Source of the DNA: Paulownia fortunei
Taxonomy: Eukaryota; Streptophyta; Magnoliopsida; Lamiales; Paulowniaceae
DNA length: 64,000 nt
Assembly (NCBI GenBank): GCA_019321725.1
Contig: CM033123.1
Coordinates: 628,960 to 692,959, forward strand
Reading direction: 5' to 3'
Of this stretch, positions 1 to 12,700 are shown piece after piece; positions within the stretch are counted from its first letter, which is position 1; each line of letters opens with the position of its first letter. The notes under the pieces are model-generated. The model had not been told where the DNA came from, searched no databases, and saw only the letters and a list, made by a program, of their open reading frames with translations. Made by a program: the position numbers and the translations under genes.

Positions 1-678
1 AAAATTGGCAGTTCAGCTTACAAATGTACAATCCAATACAACTAAAGCAAACAATCGTTTCAATGACTCAGCAACAAGCAAAATAGAGGGTGAAAAGAAA
101 ACCTCTCACCACAGAAACAAGCATAACATACATATACATATAAATACAAACAAATGCACACAGACGTGCACGCACACGAACACGCACACACAACAACAAC
201 AACAAAAAGAAGAAAAAAAATACAAACCAAAACTTAATAATTAAGCCACCTTCGAAATTGCCATTTAAGCTTACAAATGCACAATTCAACATAACCAAAC
301 CGAACAAAAACAGTTGAAACTTATTTAACACGCGTACAAAATGAATTAATCAACCATTTCAGGTCACAAATGTACAGTTTGACATAACCTTTCAACGCTT
401 CAAAAACGCTCAAAATTAATTGAAAAAAAAAAAAAGGAAGAGGAAGACAGAGGAAAAAAGCGTTCACAGTCTGAATTCATATAACACGCACATACAAACG
501 GAAAAATAAACACACACACACACACACACACACAATTAAATAGACTACAGCAAACATACATTTCAAAACTTCAACTAACAAATTCTTTTTGAAAAAAAAA
601 AGACAGAACTCACAGTCGAAATTAATACTATAAATCGTATCTACGCGCACACATGCATGTGTATTGTGTGATTTGTAC
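1..678 (-). other. Intron 1 of the left-edge gene (partial)
   Basis: No acceptor for exon 2 is apparent in this stretch, so the intron probably continues past the left edge. It holds CA-rich simple sequence (about 145-205 and 511-534) and three imperfect copies of a roughly 40-base unit with the core cttacaaatg.acaat, near 1-43, 255-296 and 355-391. Confidence 0.5.
511..534. repeat. (CA)12 microsatellite
   Basis: Uninterrupted CA dinucleotide run of about 24 bases inside intron 1 of the left-edge gene. Confidence 0.95.
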
Positions 679-861
679 CTCAGCGCGAGAGTGGAGCATC
701 TGACGAACATCAGATCGAACGGAATCCTTGACATCTTGAAATGCCCCATGATGCCACGTCGGATGCCCTGGGTCTCTACGATACGCCTGTGGCGCAGATT
801 CTACCCATATCAAGCTCAATAAAATTCCTAACAAATAATAGGAGATTTTAATCCGCTTCAT
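679..861 (-). CDS. Secretory/membrane protein, first coding exon only
   Basis: First coding exon, 61 codons from an ATG at 861 to a GAG codon at 679, followed by a good donor (GAG|GTACAA). The N-terminus MKRIKISYYLLGILLSLIWV is a typical signal peptide. It is followed by the motifs PQAYRRDPGHP, HHGAF and RSDVR.MLHSRAE. From memory these match the N-terminus of a conserved plant membrane protein family that includes Arabidopsis At5g58100 (about 900 residues, linked to pollen wall formation). That assignment is recall, not a search. Intron 1 fills 1-678 and the other exons lie beyond the left edge, so the function cannot be judged here. The exon is in frame and has no defect. I am fairly sure it is a real exon and less sure of the family name. 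Confidence 0.6.
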
Positions 862-3800
862 GCTCTGCAGAAAATCTAAAAATCGAACAAAAATTCTTGT
901 AATTTCTTCTTCTTCGTCGCACTTTTTTATTTAATTTAATTTTGTTTGAATTGTCCTCTCTATTTTCCTTCAGCTTATTTTCTGAGTTTTCACTTTGAGA
1001 AATCGATTTGACTGAGACGTGAGCTGAATTCCACATATACCCCCTCCTTATTTTGGTTTGGTTTCGTCGGGGTGGGCTGGGCCTGTACGAGATTGACCCT
1101 CGGGCCATTATGGTTGATGGGCATATTAAAACTCTTACAATTGGATGCTCGTTAGCCCAAGATGTTAGAATTTTAATTTGAAGCTCGTCTAAAGTTGGTA
1201 AATTTCCTTATTAAACCAAAGTATATGAAGAACTCTTTTTGTTTGTTATTTTTGGAACTCAACAAAATAAGGTAGACAATAGTACCTCATGCAACAAAAA
1301 TATTAGACGTAACTCCACGAAAATTGATCTTTGTGGTAAGCTAAATCTCTTTCAGATTATAACTCCACTTTTCCTCTTGTAATTTTACTATAGTTGTTTT
1401 TTTGTGCTTTTTTGTCGTTGGTTTAGACTTTTTGTTGGCTCTTTTTTTTTTTTTCTTTCCCACATAAAGATTTTTTTTTTTTTTTGTATGTAATGCTTGT
1501 GACAATTCTGAAAATAATAGACGATGACTTTATTTATAAATATAAAAAATTATTTATTTACATAAATTAATTGCCCATGACTTTGAATTGCATCTGCCTT
1601 GCCCTACACTCCATTGTGGCTGTAGGCCAATGCCAGTTTTGCATGCTCAGATACGTGGCCTATGATGATTTCTTCTATAGTTCACTCTTTTTTATATCAT
1701 TATGAAAATATATTTCATCATTTAATACTGTCGTATTATTGAGTATTGGGCTGTTTAAATATTTAACAAAATGTACAGACCTCTTCTTGTTCACAATGGT
1801 GGGATTGGGAGTTGGCCAACTATAAATAGATGGCTCTAGAAATGGTACAATTATTTAATTACTCATTCTTTCACTAAAAAAAAAAAAAAGAGATAATATT
1901 AGTTGTTAATTATAAATGAATTGTGAACCCATCATTTTCAAAATTAAGTCATTGAATATAGATTAGTGTTATTATTTAAATATATATATATAACATACGA
2001 TAGATTTGGAATCCAAAAGTGGGTACATTTAATTACAATGTACTATTAATTTGATGCAACATTAACAATGTTATCCCCACCACTGCTTTCTCATAATCTT
2101 AGAGTTTCAATTCAGTTGGCCAATTTATTTTTTTATATTTTTGTAAGAACATGTAAGAGGTCTTGTAGCTAACGTGTACATGAGCAAGTGATACATAGAC
2201 AGTGAATTTTATAACACAAGAATAAGGAAATTGACAATAAAAGAAGTTGCTAGAAATGTATAGAAACCCTTGTCAAGTAAGTAACAAAACATCACTCATC
2301 CTTGCTTGAAAAACTTTTTATGCACCCCAACCATGACACTAGAGCATATATTATTATAAGCAATTGAGGCATTGAGATTGTTATTTAATTAATACCACAA
2401 AGGACTTAGACCAATCATCAAGGAGAATTTTAAATTGACATTAGTCTTGGGAGCAACTTAATTTTTTCTTTTTCTCTTTTTTTTTTTTTTGGGTTTGTTT
2501 GGGGGGGGGGGTGTTAAAATAATTATATATTATTACATTAAAATATCAATCATTAATTTACATTATATGAAAGAAACAATAATACAAAAAATCGAACAAA
2601 TTTAGACTTTGAAGGAATTTGAACTTCAAACCTCATATTTATGGAGTATTTGAAATCTAAAGTCTAAACTTTATTATTTGAGAAAAAGAATCATTAGCAG
2701 AGAAAGCTACTTGTTTTGTTCGCTAATTTTGGGCGTTAAGTAAAATATATTTGTGATTAGGTTGAAGTTTAAGACAACAACTTAACCAAAAGTTCTAATT
2801 AATTTTGTGATTAATTTATGTCTGCTCTTGGAATTCAAACCGACCAAAGTGAAAAAAGGAAAGCACCCTGTCAAAAAGATTTAGCAAACCACAACGTCAA
2901 CACCGCGTTGCCACCGACCAACTACCCTTCAGCCCAATGGTTGAATGACACGCGTAGATAACGAATGGGTCCCACTCGAATATACTCTCTGGAATCCCAA
3001 CTGTTTTATAAAGGCGTCCAAGATTTCTTGGATCTTTGAAATTCTTTTGATCTTCAAAAGAATTATGGTTTGGCTTTAGAATGAAATCTCTCACTTTACT
3101 AACTAATCCCCTAGTATATTCTTCTTTGTCAGAATTCTTTTCTCAAATTCAAGTGGACACTAACAAACTTTTGTCTAAACCATAGGGATTTCTTCTCTAA
3201 ACTTTTGTCTACAGAATTATAATCCATTTGTCAAAATTCAAGTGGACACTAACAAATTAAAGCTTCCAAGGACTTTATATCATTTTATTGCTTAAAGTGT
3301 TTGGGATAGTCATATAGATAAAAAGAATCGTTTAAAGAACTATACTCAATGTTACTAGACTATTATTATAAAGGTTTGTATCGAGCAAAAAGTGTGATAG
3401 TATGAATTCTAAAGTGCTGAAATGATATATTTCTTGTACTAAAAAGTAATACGTGCAATATACGTGATTTATATTATTCTAATAAATTAATTGTATTGTT
3501 TAATAATATATTTGAATAAAATTAAGATATTATAACATACTTCGTAAATTAAAAAATAATAAATAAAATATAATCAATAAAAAATAAAATATTCTAAAAT
3601 ATTTTATAAACTAATTATTGATCCATGTGATGTTGCAACAAACTGAAAAACTCTCTTTCAACTCATATTTTGCAGGCTATACTTGTTTTCAAGAGATTAA
3701 AGAAATTTGACAAATTAAAAAAATATATAAATGTTAAGCAAGATAAATTATTAATATTAAACAAATATTCATTTTACGAACATAAATAAAATTATAATTT

Positions 3801-4269
3801 AGTTATATTTCTTCTTTAATGATGAATACATATAGAACTAAGTGAAAGGATTAGAATCTAACATTAAAAATTAAGTAAAATACATATCAATTATTTAAGA
3901 ATCTATAGAATTATTTGTCAGTTTTTACATATTATTCGAAGTACATACGACATATACATAATATTATTAAACTACTTTAATTGAGTATGACCATTATAAG
4001 TAATTAAATTATTATTTTTTAATTACTTATACGTAGGAATTTTCTTCACATTAAATGATTGTTAAGTATCAAAAGTTTGTACTACAGTGAATCATGATTT
4101 CATTTTATTTTTTCCTAATAAAAATAAAATATTAGTTACTTCTAATAATATATAATGTATTATTTAAGAAAAAAAGTATTTGTACCTACATTCAAAACTT
4201 GTTTATATACAATATTTTGAGCGTACGTCTTCTTCTTACATTTGACGTGTCTTGTTTAATTAACTATTG
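862..4269. other. AT-rich spacer, no gene seen
   Basis: Short open frames here are AT-driven or homopolymer-driven and have no recognisable protein content. The one GC-richer patch (about 2870-3000) has no coding signal I trust. A perfect 23-base direct repeat occurs at 3145-3167 and 3234-3256. There are long T runs (about 1441-1485, 2470-2490) and a G run near 2501. Confidence 0.6.
3145..3256. repeat. Pair of 23-bp direct repeats
   Basis: The same 23 bases (core attcaagtggacactaac) occur at 3145-3167 and 3234-3256, 89 bases apart. Origin unknown; it may be a replication-slippage or insertion footprint. Confidence 0.85.
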
Positions 4270-5615
4270 GTTATAAATATTGAAATTTCTCTTGAGAGAA
4301 TAATATATAATTGGCATTGAGAATACATTGAATGAGACAAATAGACACCAATATTTGAAATTATTTGTCCTTAAACTTTTTTAATTGTCATTACAAAGCA
4401 AAGTTTTATATGAAATTATTTATGTCTAAATTAAAATGGACAACCTTCATTTTCAACTAACAAAAGTGGCATTTTAGGTATAAAAATAAGCTCTTCAATA
4501 TGTTGCTCAAACACAATCTCTGCATCAATTACGTTATTCTTGAACTCATACATACCATTCTTATACCATTACTCAATCCATTTTATGGGTTCAGATTTTT
4601 CCAAAAAAAAAAAATATTGGTCGAAATTTTTTTTCAACACCGATTTATAAGAAGGCAAACCATTTGAGGTTAAAAAGTTTAAAATATTATCTTCATAATT
4701 ATAATTTGTGTTATCAATAATTTCATCAAATATATTTTGTTTCTCGATACTTGACTTGTCATATAATGAGTTGAATGTATATTTTTATTTAAGGTGGGGA
4801 AAATAGTCGTAATATTAAGTTTTTTTCATTGTTAGACTCAATAATTAACTCTTCTGCAATTTTGATATTACATTTAGTATCACTTGATTCCTTTCCTTTT
4901 CCAACTCTAAGTAAAAACTCACTAAAGTTTGGATCATTCCTCGACTTATATTCCTTGATAAAGTAATTTTTTTTATTTTGGTTACAAATATGATTTCACC
5001 AAACTTGTAAAAATAATTTGATAGATTGTTGCCCTATAAATAATTGTTAATATTTATCTAAAATCTTAACAAAAACTATCACTTTTCCATCAAAATCCCC
5101 ACCATTTCCCATTATGTCTTTCAATTTATCAGTATTCTTGATAATTATTGTTTTGTCATTGGTACTTCATCTCATAAAAATAGTTGTGTTTGACGTAATA
5201 GCTCTGCAACCCTACTTTGCTTGAACATAGTACACTGACTTGATTCAATTGTATCTATTCGTATTTTAACGCGAGAATGTATTATTTTACCCTTGATATT
5301 ATTGCGAAAACAACTTTGGATGTTGTGGTTACAAGTACTATTTGATTTTTTGACCTAAAATGAGCTAACATTATATGGTATAAAAAAAAATTGTATTCCA
5401 CATGATCCATCAATCAAGAAACTTTTGCCTTTTTTTATGCAATTTAAAATTATTAGAAAAGGTTTATGATGTTCAGGATTCAACTTTAGTTATGCTTTAT
5501 AATCTTTTTTGGGTATTTTTTTGATATTTTATCATGTATATCTCTTAAAAAATTATTGTCCATATTATTTATATCAATAAGAATGTTTGAAAAATCATAT
5601 GAACTAATATTTTTT
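4270..5615 (-). pseudogene. Decayed Helitron (Pif1-type) helicase
   Basis: The minus strand, read across frames, gives a collinear series of peptides typical of the C-terminal Pif1-like helicase domain of plant Helitron RepHel proteins. In order, from high to low coordinates: KLNPEHHKPF then KSFLIDGSCG (Walker A region with the GGTGKT core lost, about 5400-5475); RSKNQIVLVTTTSKVV (about 5310-5356); KQSRVAELLRQTQ and DEVPMTK (about 5145-5225, matching the Walker B DEAPM motif); FDGKVIVF; RNDPNFSEFLLRVGKGKE (about 4900-4955); LNFLTSNGLPSYK (about 4650-4692); NVIDAEIV with IFIPKMPLL (about 4465-4540); GQIISNIGVYLSHS; and QLYIILSR (about 4280-4315). Stops and frameshifts interrupt it many times, so it is dead. 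The HUH/Rep part and the element ends were not found. Confidence 0.8.
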
Positions 5616-8600
5616 TTCCCATGTTCTCCAAGAAAAATCAGACTTTTCTAAGGTTTCTTATTTTCTTTTAAAATATTTAGATATTGTTATGCATTTGAAA
5701 GAACTCTCACAATCACAATTATTGTGCATAATATATACTCGTATCAACTCCATGATAAATTTCAGACAGTTCGGCCAGATTTTTGACAGTAAAAGTGCAT
5801 GTAAAGCTAGCAATATCATTACTCCGTCAAACAAACCTAAAATCTTATTTGATAGTTGATTGTATTTTAATTTTTAGGATTAGCATATTAATGATTATCA
5901 ATAACTTCGAAATCATGCAGTTAGTGTATATAAACGATAATATTTTTAATTTTTATAATTTTATTTGTTGTAATTTTATTAATTAAAAGTATATATAAAC
6001 TCGAGAAAAAGAAGATGAATAAAAATTAAAACAAAAAAATTAAGTACTTTAAAAGAATATAAATTAAGTTATTCCAAAAAAAAATTATAATCAACAATAC
6101 AACAAAACAATGAATTCTCTTTCAACTCATAATTTATAAACGATACTTATTTTTTAAAGATTAAAAAATTGGCAAATCTCATATTCCAATTTATCGAACT
6201 GTTTTATAAAAATTCAATATTCGGTTTGATTTTAATTTTTTATTCCAATTTATCGAACTATACCAAATTTTATATTTAATTTTTATAAATTTTATAAATA
6301 AATTTTTTATCTAATTTATTTATTAATTAGTTTTTTTCTTTTTTTTTCTTACTTTTAATTTACCAAACTAAAAATAATAAATTTAAATTATAATTAGATT
6401 TTGTTAAGAAATAAAAATACAGAAGAATTTGAGCTAAAAATGTGATATATATATATATATATAGCTTTTTAATACTGCAATAATATATAAACATAAATTT
6501 TTTTTAACTTTATTAGATTATCAAAAAATATTTTATTGTTAATTTCATTTTACCCCATTTATATACTTTTAAAATGCTCCAATTTAATAAATTCTATAAT
6601 TAGTTTAGTAAAATAATACGTAAAATGATAAAGAAATACACAAGTAAATATAGTGCAAAATTATATTTTATTTAATGTAATATATATATTTTAAAATATT
6701 TATGTTAAAATATGGTGATATAATATGAAAGTTCATACAACTTATTTTTGACATGTTTGATTTTGTTGAAAAAATTTAGTCTCTTTTTCGTTCTATTTCC
6801 AATCGTTTTTTGGAGATTGTTATGAAATAATGTATTTTGAAAAGTGAGTTTACAAAATATGTATAGAATAAAAAATGTGTATGTTTTATTGGGACAAATG
6901 ATATGATGTATTTTAGAAGATATTTTATCAATTGTAGATGTATTGTCAATATTATTTTATTGTGGTTAATGAGATATATTTTTAATTATAAATATCTTAT
7001 GAATGTTATTGTATTGCAATTAGTGATAGTATAGGGTATAAGATTATCTAAATAGGGTAATAAATAATTTGGTATTTTGGGAAAAAATACTATTCCCAAA
7101 AAATAAAAGTGATAAACACGTTTTTGTATCAAAGAGAAGAAAAATAATATTTGGAAGAAAAGTAGAAAGAGAAAATCAATAAAAATTATAATGTTCAGAC
7201 TGCAAATAAAATAGTACAAATAAAATTTATTAGATTAAATGATCAACCCAAAAGATCTATTTTTTTATTTTTTTTCATGAAATGACTCAAATAGTGATTT
7301 AACATAAATTTTTAAAGTCAAAAAAATTTAGTAAGCCAAATATCATATGCAATTGTAATTGGGTTACTATGATTGCGATGACAAAAAGACAAGTTAAATG
7401 ATTAAAATAGATTTTGAATTTTGTGTATAAAATATGTGAAATATAGGGATACCATCGCTTTTGGGATATGAACTTATAATTGGTAAATATGATATAAAAT
7501 TCAGATATGGTTGACTTGATAAAGCAAATATTAAAAAAAATCAAATACTCCATCAATTAATGTAATTATTGTCGTATAGTCTCATAGTTAAAAAATAATC
7601 AAATTTTAGTCATGAATACATTTTAAGTTTTGCTGTATTTTTTTTCAATAAAGTGTAATAACAAAAAATTATAAATATGGCAGTGGAATGTGCATTTGAA
7701 TTGATATAAAAAAATAGATGTTATTTTTACATTAATATTATTGAATCTAATTAAACTGGATATAGTGAGGTATATTTTCATACAAATTTAATATTTGGTT
7801 TGATTTTGATTTTCTTATTTTAATTCATTGAATCGTACAGAATATTGAATTTTAATTTTTTATTTTTTATAAATAGTTGTTATATCTTTTTTTATATTTA
7901 TTAATTAATCTTATATATTTTTCTTAGAACTGACAATAATTCGATAAACCAATGAAATCAAAATTAAAATTAAAAATTTGGTATTTATCAAAGTCAAACA
8001 AAAAATTTAAATTGGTATTTGATTTTTATTTTCATAAAAATAGTATTCATTTTAATTTTAGTGTTTTATTTCAGTTTATTGAACCATTCCACAATATCAA
8101 ATTTTAATTTTATAAATTTTATAAATAATTTTTATATCTTAGTTTATATTTATTAATTAATTCAAAATGTAATTAAATTTTGTTATTTAAATTTGAATTT
8201 TTTAATTTTTTAATTTTATAAAAAAAATTATTTAATAAAATAATTGAATCAAAACATGAACACATAAATGGATAAAAGAGCAAATAAAAAGTAAAGTATC
8301 TATATATAATTTTTACACATATTTTCGGAATATGAAACAAATTGAAGTAGAGTTTGATTTGGACTCATGTTAATGTTATTTCCACATCAATTTTAACTAA
8401 TTGATTAGACTGAATATTGTGAGGTATATTTAATTTATTCAAATGGATATATTTCATAATAAAATAATTTTCATACAGTGTATTATATATTTTTCTATTC
8501 TAATTCAATGTGATTTTTTTATAGGGGTGACAATAATTAGATAAACCAACGAATCAAATCAAAATTAAAAATTTGGTATTCATCAAAGTCGAACAAAAAA

Positions 8601-9438
8601 TTTAAATTTGGTATTTGATTTTTATTTTTATAAAAAATAGTATTCGATTTAATTTTGTTATTTTATTTTATAAATAATTTTTATATCTTAGTCTATATTT
8701 GTTAATTAATTCAAAATATAATTAAATTTTGTTATTTAAATTTGAACAATTTAATTTTTTTATTTTTTTTAAAAAATATTTTAATTGAATCAAAATATGA
8801 TCACATAAATGGACAAAAGAGAAAATAAAAGGTAAAGTACCTATATATAATTTTCACGTATGTTTTCGGAATGTGAAACAAATTGACGGAAATTTTGATT
8901 TGGACTATTGATGTTTTGTTATTGTAATTATCCTATAATTTAATTAATTAATTAAAAAAATAAATATTATTTATTTTAAAATTATGTAATTATTAAATTA
9001 TATAACTATTATTAAAATTAATAATATTAAAAAAGTATTTTAATTGAATTAAATTTTTATAATAGTATAGATTAACCAGTCAAATTTCAATTGAACTACA
9101 AAATCTAATGACAATATAAACACATACTTGAGGGATCATGAAACATGTTTAAAATTTAAATGAGTCTAAAAAATTGCAGTCTAAATGTGTGGACTTGAGG
9201 GATCATTTACAGTCCTATTTTAATTACAAAAATTGAAGTCTAAAGCTTGGTAGTTGTAAAATTATTGGACTACCAAAATTAAGATTAAAAGAATCTTACT
9301 AGTTCATGAAAGTAACTAATCAATCAATACTGAATTACCAGTTGGTACTCATGGGAAGTCAATGGATTATAATTCATCATCAACTATTTGAAGGGATTAA
9401 TCAATTGACTGTAGGCCGTAGGGCCATCATCGTTCTGT
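5616..9438. other. AT-rich spacer with degenerate repeats, no gene seen
   Basis: Very AT-rich sequence, with an AT dinucleotide run at about 6444-6463. From about 6180 it contains recurring related blocks, described as a separate repeat feature. No coding region recognised. Confidence 0.6.
6180..8920. repeat. Dispersed AT-rich repeat family, at least three copies
   Basis: Two long blocks, about 7740-8375 and 8395-8920, are diverged direct repeats of each other. The shared order is: gtgaggtatatt; gacaataattcgataaacca and gacaataattagataaacca; a stretch ending in aaatttggtattcatcaaag; ataatttttatatcttag; and cacataaatgga followed by ttttcggaat.tgaaacaaatt. A shorter third relative with attcggtttgattttaat and ccaatttatcgaact lies at about 6180-6330. 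The motif resembles non-autonomous transposon sequence common in plant intergenic DNA, but the class is not clear. Confidence 0.7.
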
Positions 9439-9439
9439 C

Positions 9440-9447
9440 TATAAAAT
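9440..9447 (+). promoter_or_regulatory. Candidate TATA box of stachyose synthase gene
   Basis: TATAAAAT in an otherwise mixed-composition stretch 313 bases before the start codon. This would place transcription start near 9470. A leader intron is possible, because a good acceptor (ttgttcacag|g) lies near 9701, but no donor was settled on. Confidence 0.5.
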
Positions 9448-9752
9448 ACTCTACGTCTACCTACCTATTTCTCCATCAAATTCTAGAACTGCTCATTACA
9501 ATCTCAGACAAAGTTCAACCACCGACCTTCCTTCTAGTGAATTCTTTCTCCTTTAAACTTCTACACATTTTTAGTGGCTTGTTTTTCTTTGCAGCATAAA
9601 GCATTTTATTGCGTTGGCAGTGTTTTTTAAATTATCCTTGGATTCTGCCTTAATTATAGTCTTATTCTTCTGTATAGCAAAATCTTTTTCATTGTTCACA
9701 GGAATTTCAACTTCGACTATTGCTTTCATCTGCTCCTTGTATTAGTTCATTC

Positions 9753-12700
9753 ATGGCGCCTCCTAATTTGATTCTTGAAAAAATTTACAGTTATTTTCAG
9801 AAAGAAAAGGTTCCCAATTCCAGATTTTTCTTGTCTTCAAACAGAGAAATTTCTGTAGATGGAATTACCCTTCTCTCGGATGTTCCTACAAACATAGCCC
9901 TTTCGAGTTTCTCTTCTGTTCCTCATTCATCTGATACTGATTCTCCACCTCCACAACATATGCTAAAATCAGTTCAGTCCAATGCTGAAAATGGTGCTTT
10001 TTTAGGCCTTTCCGTGAAGGACCCTCTTGACAGAATACTTAATCCAATTGGAAAATTCAATGACAGAAAGTTTTTGAGTATTTTCCGATTTAAAACATGG
10101 TGGTCGACTATGTGGATTGGTTCAAGCGGGTCTGATCTTCAAATGGAGACTCAACTCATTCTCCTACAAGTTCCTGAGCTCAACTCTTTCGTACTAATCC
10201 TTCCTTTGATTGAAGGAAGCTTTCGATCAGCCATTCATCCTGGTTCCAATGGGGAAGTTGTACTCTGTGTCGAGAGTGGCTCCACAAAAGTTAAGGGGAA
10301 CTCTTTCACTTCTTGTGCATATTTTCACATTGGCAACAACCCTTATGATCTCATGAGGGATGCCTTTGCAGCGGTTCGTGTTCATTTGGGAACATTTAGG
10401 TTGCTGGAAGAGAAAACACCACCAAAAATCATCGACAGATTTGGTTGGTGCACTTGGGATGCCTTTTATCTAACAGTAGAGCCAGTTGGGGTGTGGCATG
10501 GAGTTAAGAGCTTTGCTGAAAATGGGATCCCTCCAAAATTTCTGATCATTGATGATGGATGGCAAAGCGTTAACATGGATCATGAGGACCCTTTTCAAGA
10601 CTCGAGAGACTTAATAGGTCTTGGGTCCCAAATGCTTTGCAGGTTGTATCGGTTCAAAGAAAACGAGAAGTTTGCCAAATATCAGGGTGGTACCATGTTA
10701 AGACCTGATGCACCACAATTTGATCAAGAAAAGCATGACAAAATGTTCAAGGAGATGATTGAACTGGCAAAGAAAAAGAAGGCCCTCAAAGAAGCAAAAG
10801 AAGATGATTCCATCCTCCCTGAGGCAAATGTCATCGAGTATTTGAGAGAGCAGGAGGGTGTGGAAAGAGGGGGATTGAAGGCATTAATCAGTGACTTGAA
10901 GAAACAATTCCCAAGTTTAGATGATGTTTATGTGTGGCATGCTTTGTGTGGAGCATGGGGTGGAATTAGGCCTGGAACCACTCACTTAAACAGCAAGGTG
11001 ACTCCTGCAAAGATGGCTGCTGGGCTGGAGAAAACCATGTATGATTTGGCTGTTGTTATGGTTGAAAAAGGCGGGATTGGACTTGTCGATCCAAACCAGG
11101 CTGCAGATCTATACGAGGCTATGCATTCGTATCTTGCAGATACCGGTATTACTGGCGTGAAAGTGGATGTTATTCATGTAAGTTGTTGGTTTTCTGCTCT
11201 AGTATCACCTAGACATGCATAACATCATGCTTTTTTTTAATACATCCTCTGCTATTATTGACCATGTTGATTTTAGTTTTCATTGCCTGCACAAGCATTC
11301 TAACAAAGTTGATTCTAGGACCACATACAAGGTTTTAAGCACTAGGGCCAGATGTTCTTTTCAACTGAAACTAGTTAAGCAATCATCACGAGTACATTGC
11401 ATATGCTTCTTTACGAAATTCCAGTTATTTTCATATCAGAAATAATTAAAATAGTTAGGATCATCAAAATCATCATCATCATCACCATCACCATCACCAT
11501 CATCAATATTCATTCTACTAATAGGGGCGTAACACCTAAGTTAAAGATGAAGAAGACTGTAAGCCACCAGTGTGGTACCATTTAAGAGATAAGAGCCGCG
11601 TGCTTTTGATTGTGAACTGCAGAGTAGATATATCAGGTAAGTGTTGCAATTGTGATGACCACAAATTACTTGTTTCTTAATATAATGCATGATGTATTCT
11701 ATATTTCAAAAGTTTTCTCTAGAAATGTTGATTTAAGGTAGAATTAATTGATGTTATTTGAGGTAGAATTGATTTTTCTAACTTAAAGTTCATTTATATA
11801 GTTTGAGAATCTTATGTTTATACAAGAAAATATTAAAATACAAAATTATATGCGAGATATAATTTTGTATTTTTGAGCTAATATATATTAATCTAAATAT
11901 TGTAAGCCATTTGTTTCAAACTTATTACTTTTATTTTGTTTTTAGGACAATTCAAAATAAGACTCGAGTTCTTAAAATGGAATTTTTTTTTCATAAGTAT
12001 CATCTCATTTAACATAATAATATATTACTATCTATCTACCACTATTTTAAATTTGACACAATATTGTAAAAATATTTAAAAAACTTATTTTCAACTTTTA
12101 GTCAAAACTTCACAAGAATTAATGGGTTGGGGGGAGGGGGGGTGCAATTTAAATGAAAATACTCATATGTTAGTTTATCTTATAATAGTACTACAAATGA
12201 ATATAAACAAACGATATATTGATTTCTTTCCACTAAATTGTTTCCTTCTCTAATAGAATTTTAAGCAAGAATAATTAAGGGCATTTTTTGCAATAAACTC
12301 TTGTAGCATTCACAGTTTTAAGTACAGTATAAATAAATATAGATATAGTCCAGGATTAAATTCCTTCTAAAGTTTTTTGGTTTCGATTTCCTCTTTGTTG
12401 TGATTAGACTTTGGAGTATGTCTGTGAGGACCATGGAGGCAGAGTACAGCTTGCCAAGGCATACTATGATGGCCTAACCAAATCCCTTAGAAAAAATTTT
12501 GGTGGAACTGGCCTTATTGCTAGCATGGAGCAGTGCAATGACTTCTTTTTCCTGGCTACAAACCAAATATCAATGGGCAGAGTTGGTAAAGGCCTTTCCC
12601 CACTCATTTACTTCTTGTTGAACAAGTTCACGAAAATCTCACTCTTATGAGCTTAACAAATATGCAGGTGATGACTTCTGGTTCGAGGACCCCAATGGTG

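Noticed and set aside
480..540. CA repeats as a CRISPR-like or regulatory array
   Set aside because: It is a plain dinucleotide microsatellite in a plant intron.
9720..9752. Upstream extension of stachyose synthase (MLSSAPC...)
   Set aside because: It begins at TTG, not ATG. The ATG at 9753 gives the usual MAPP start.
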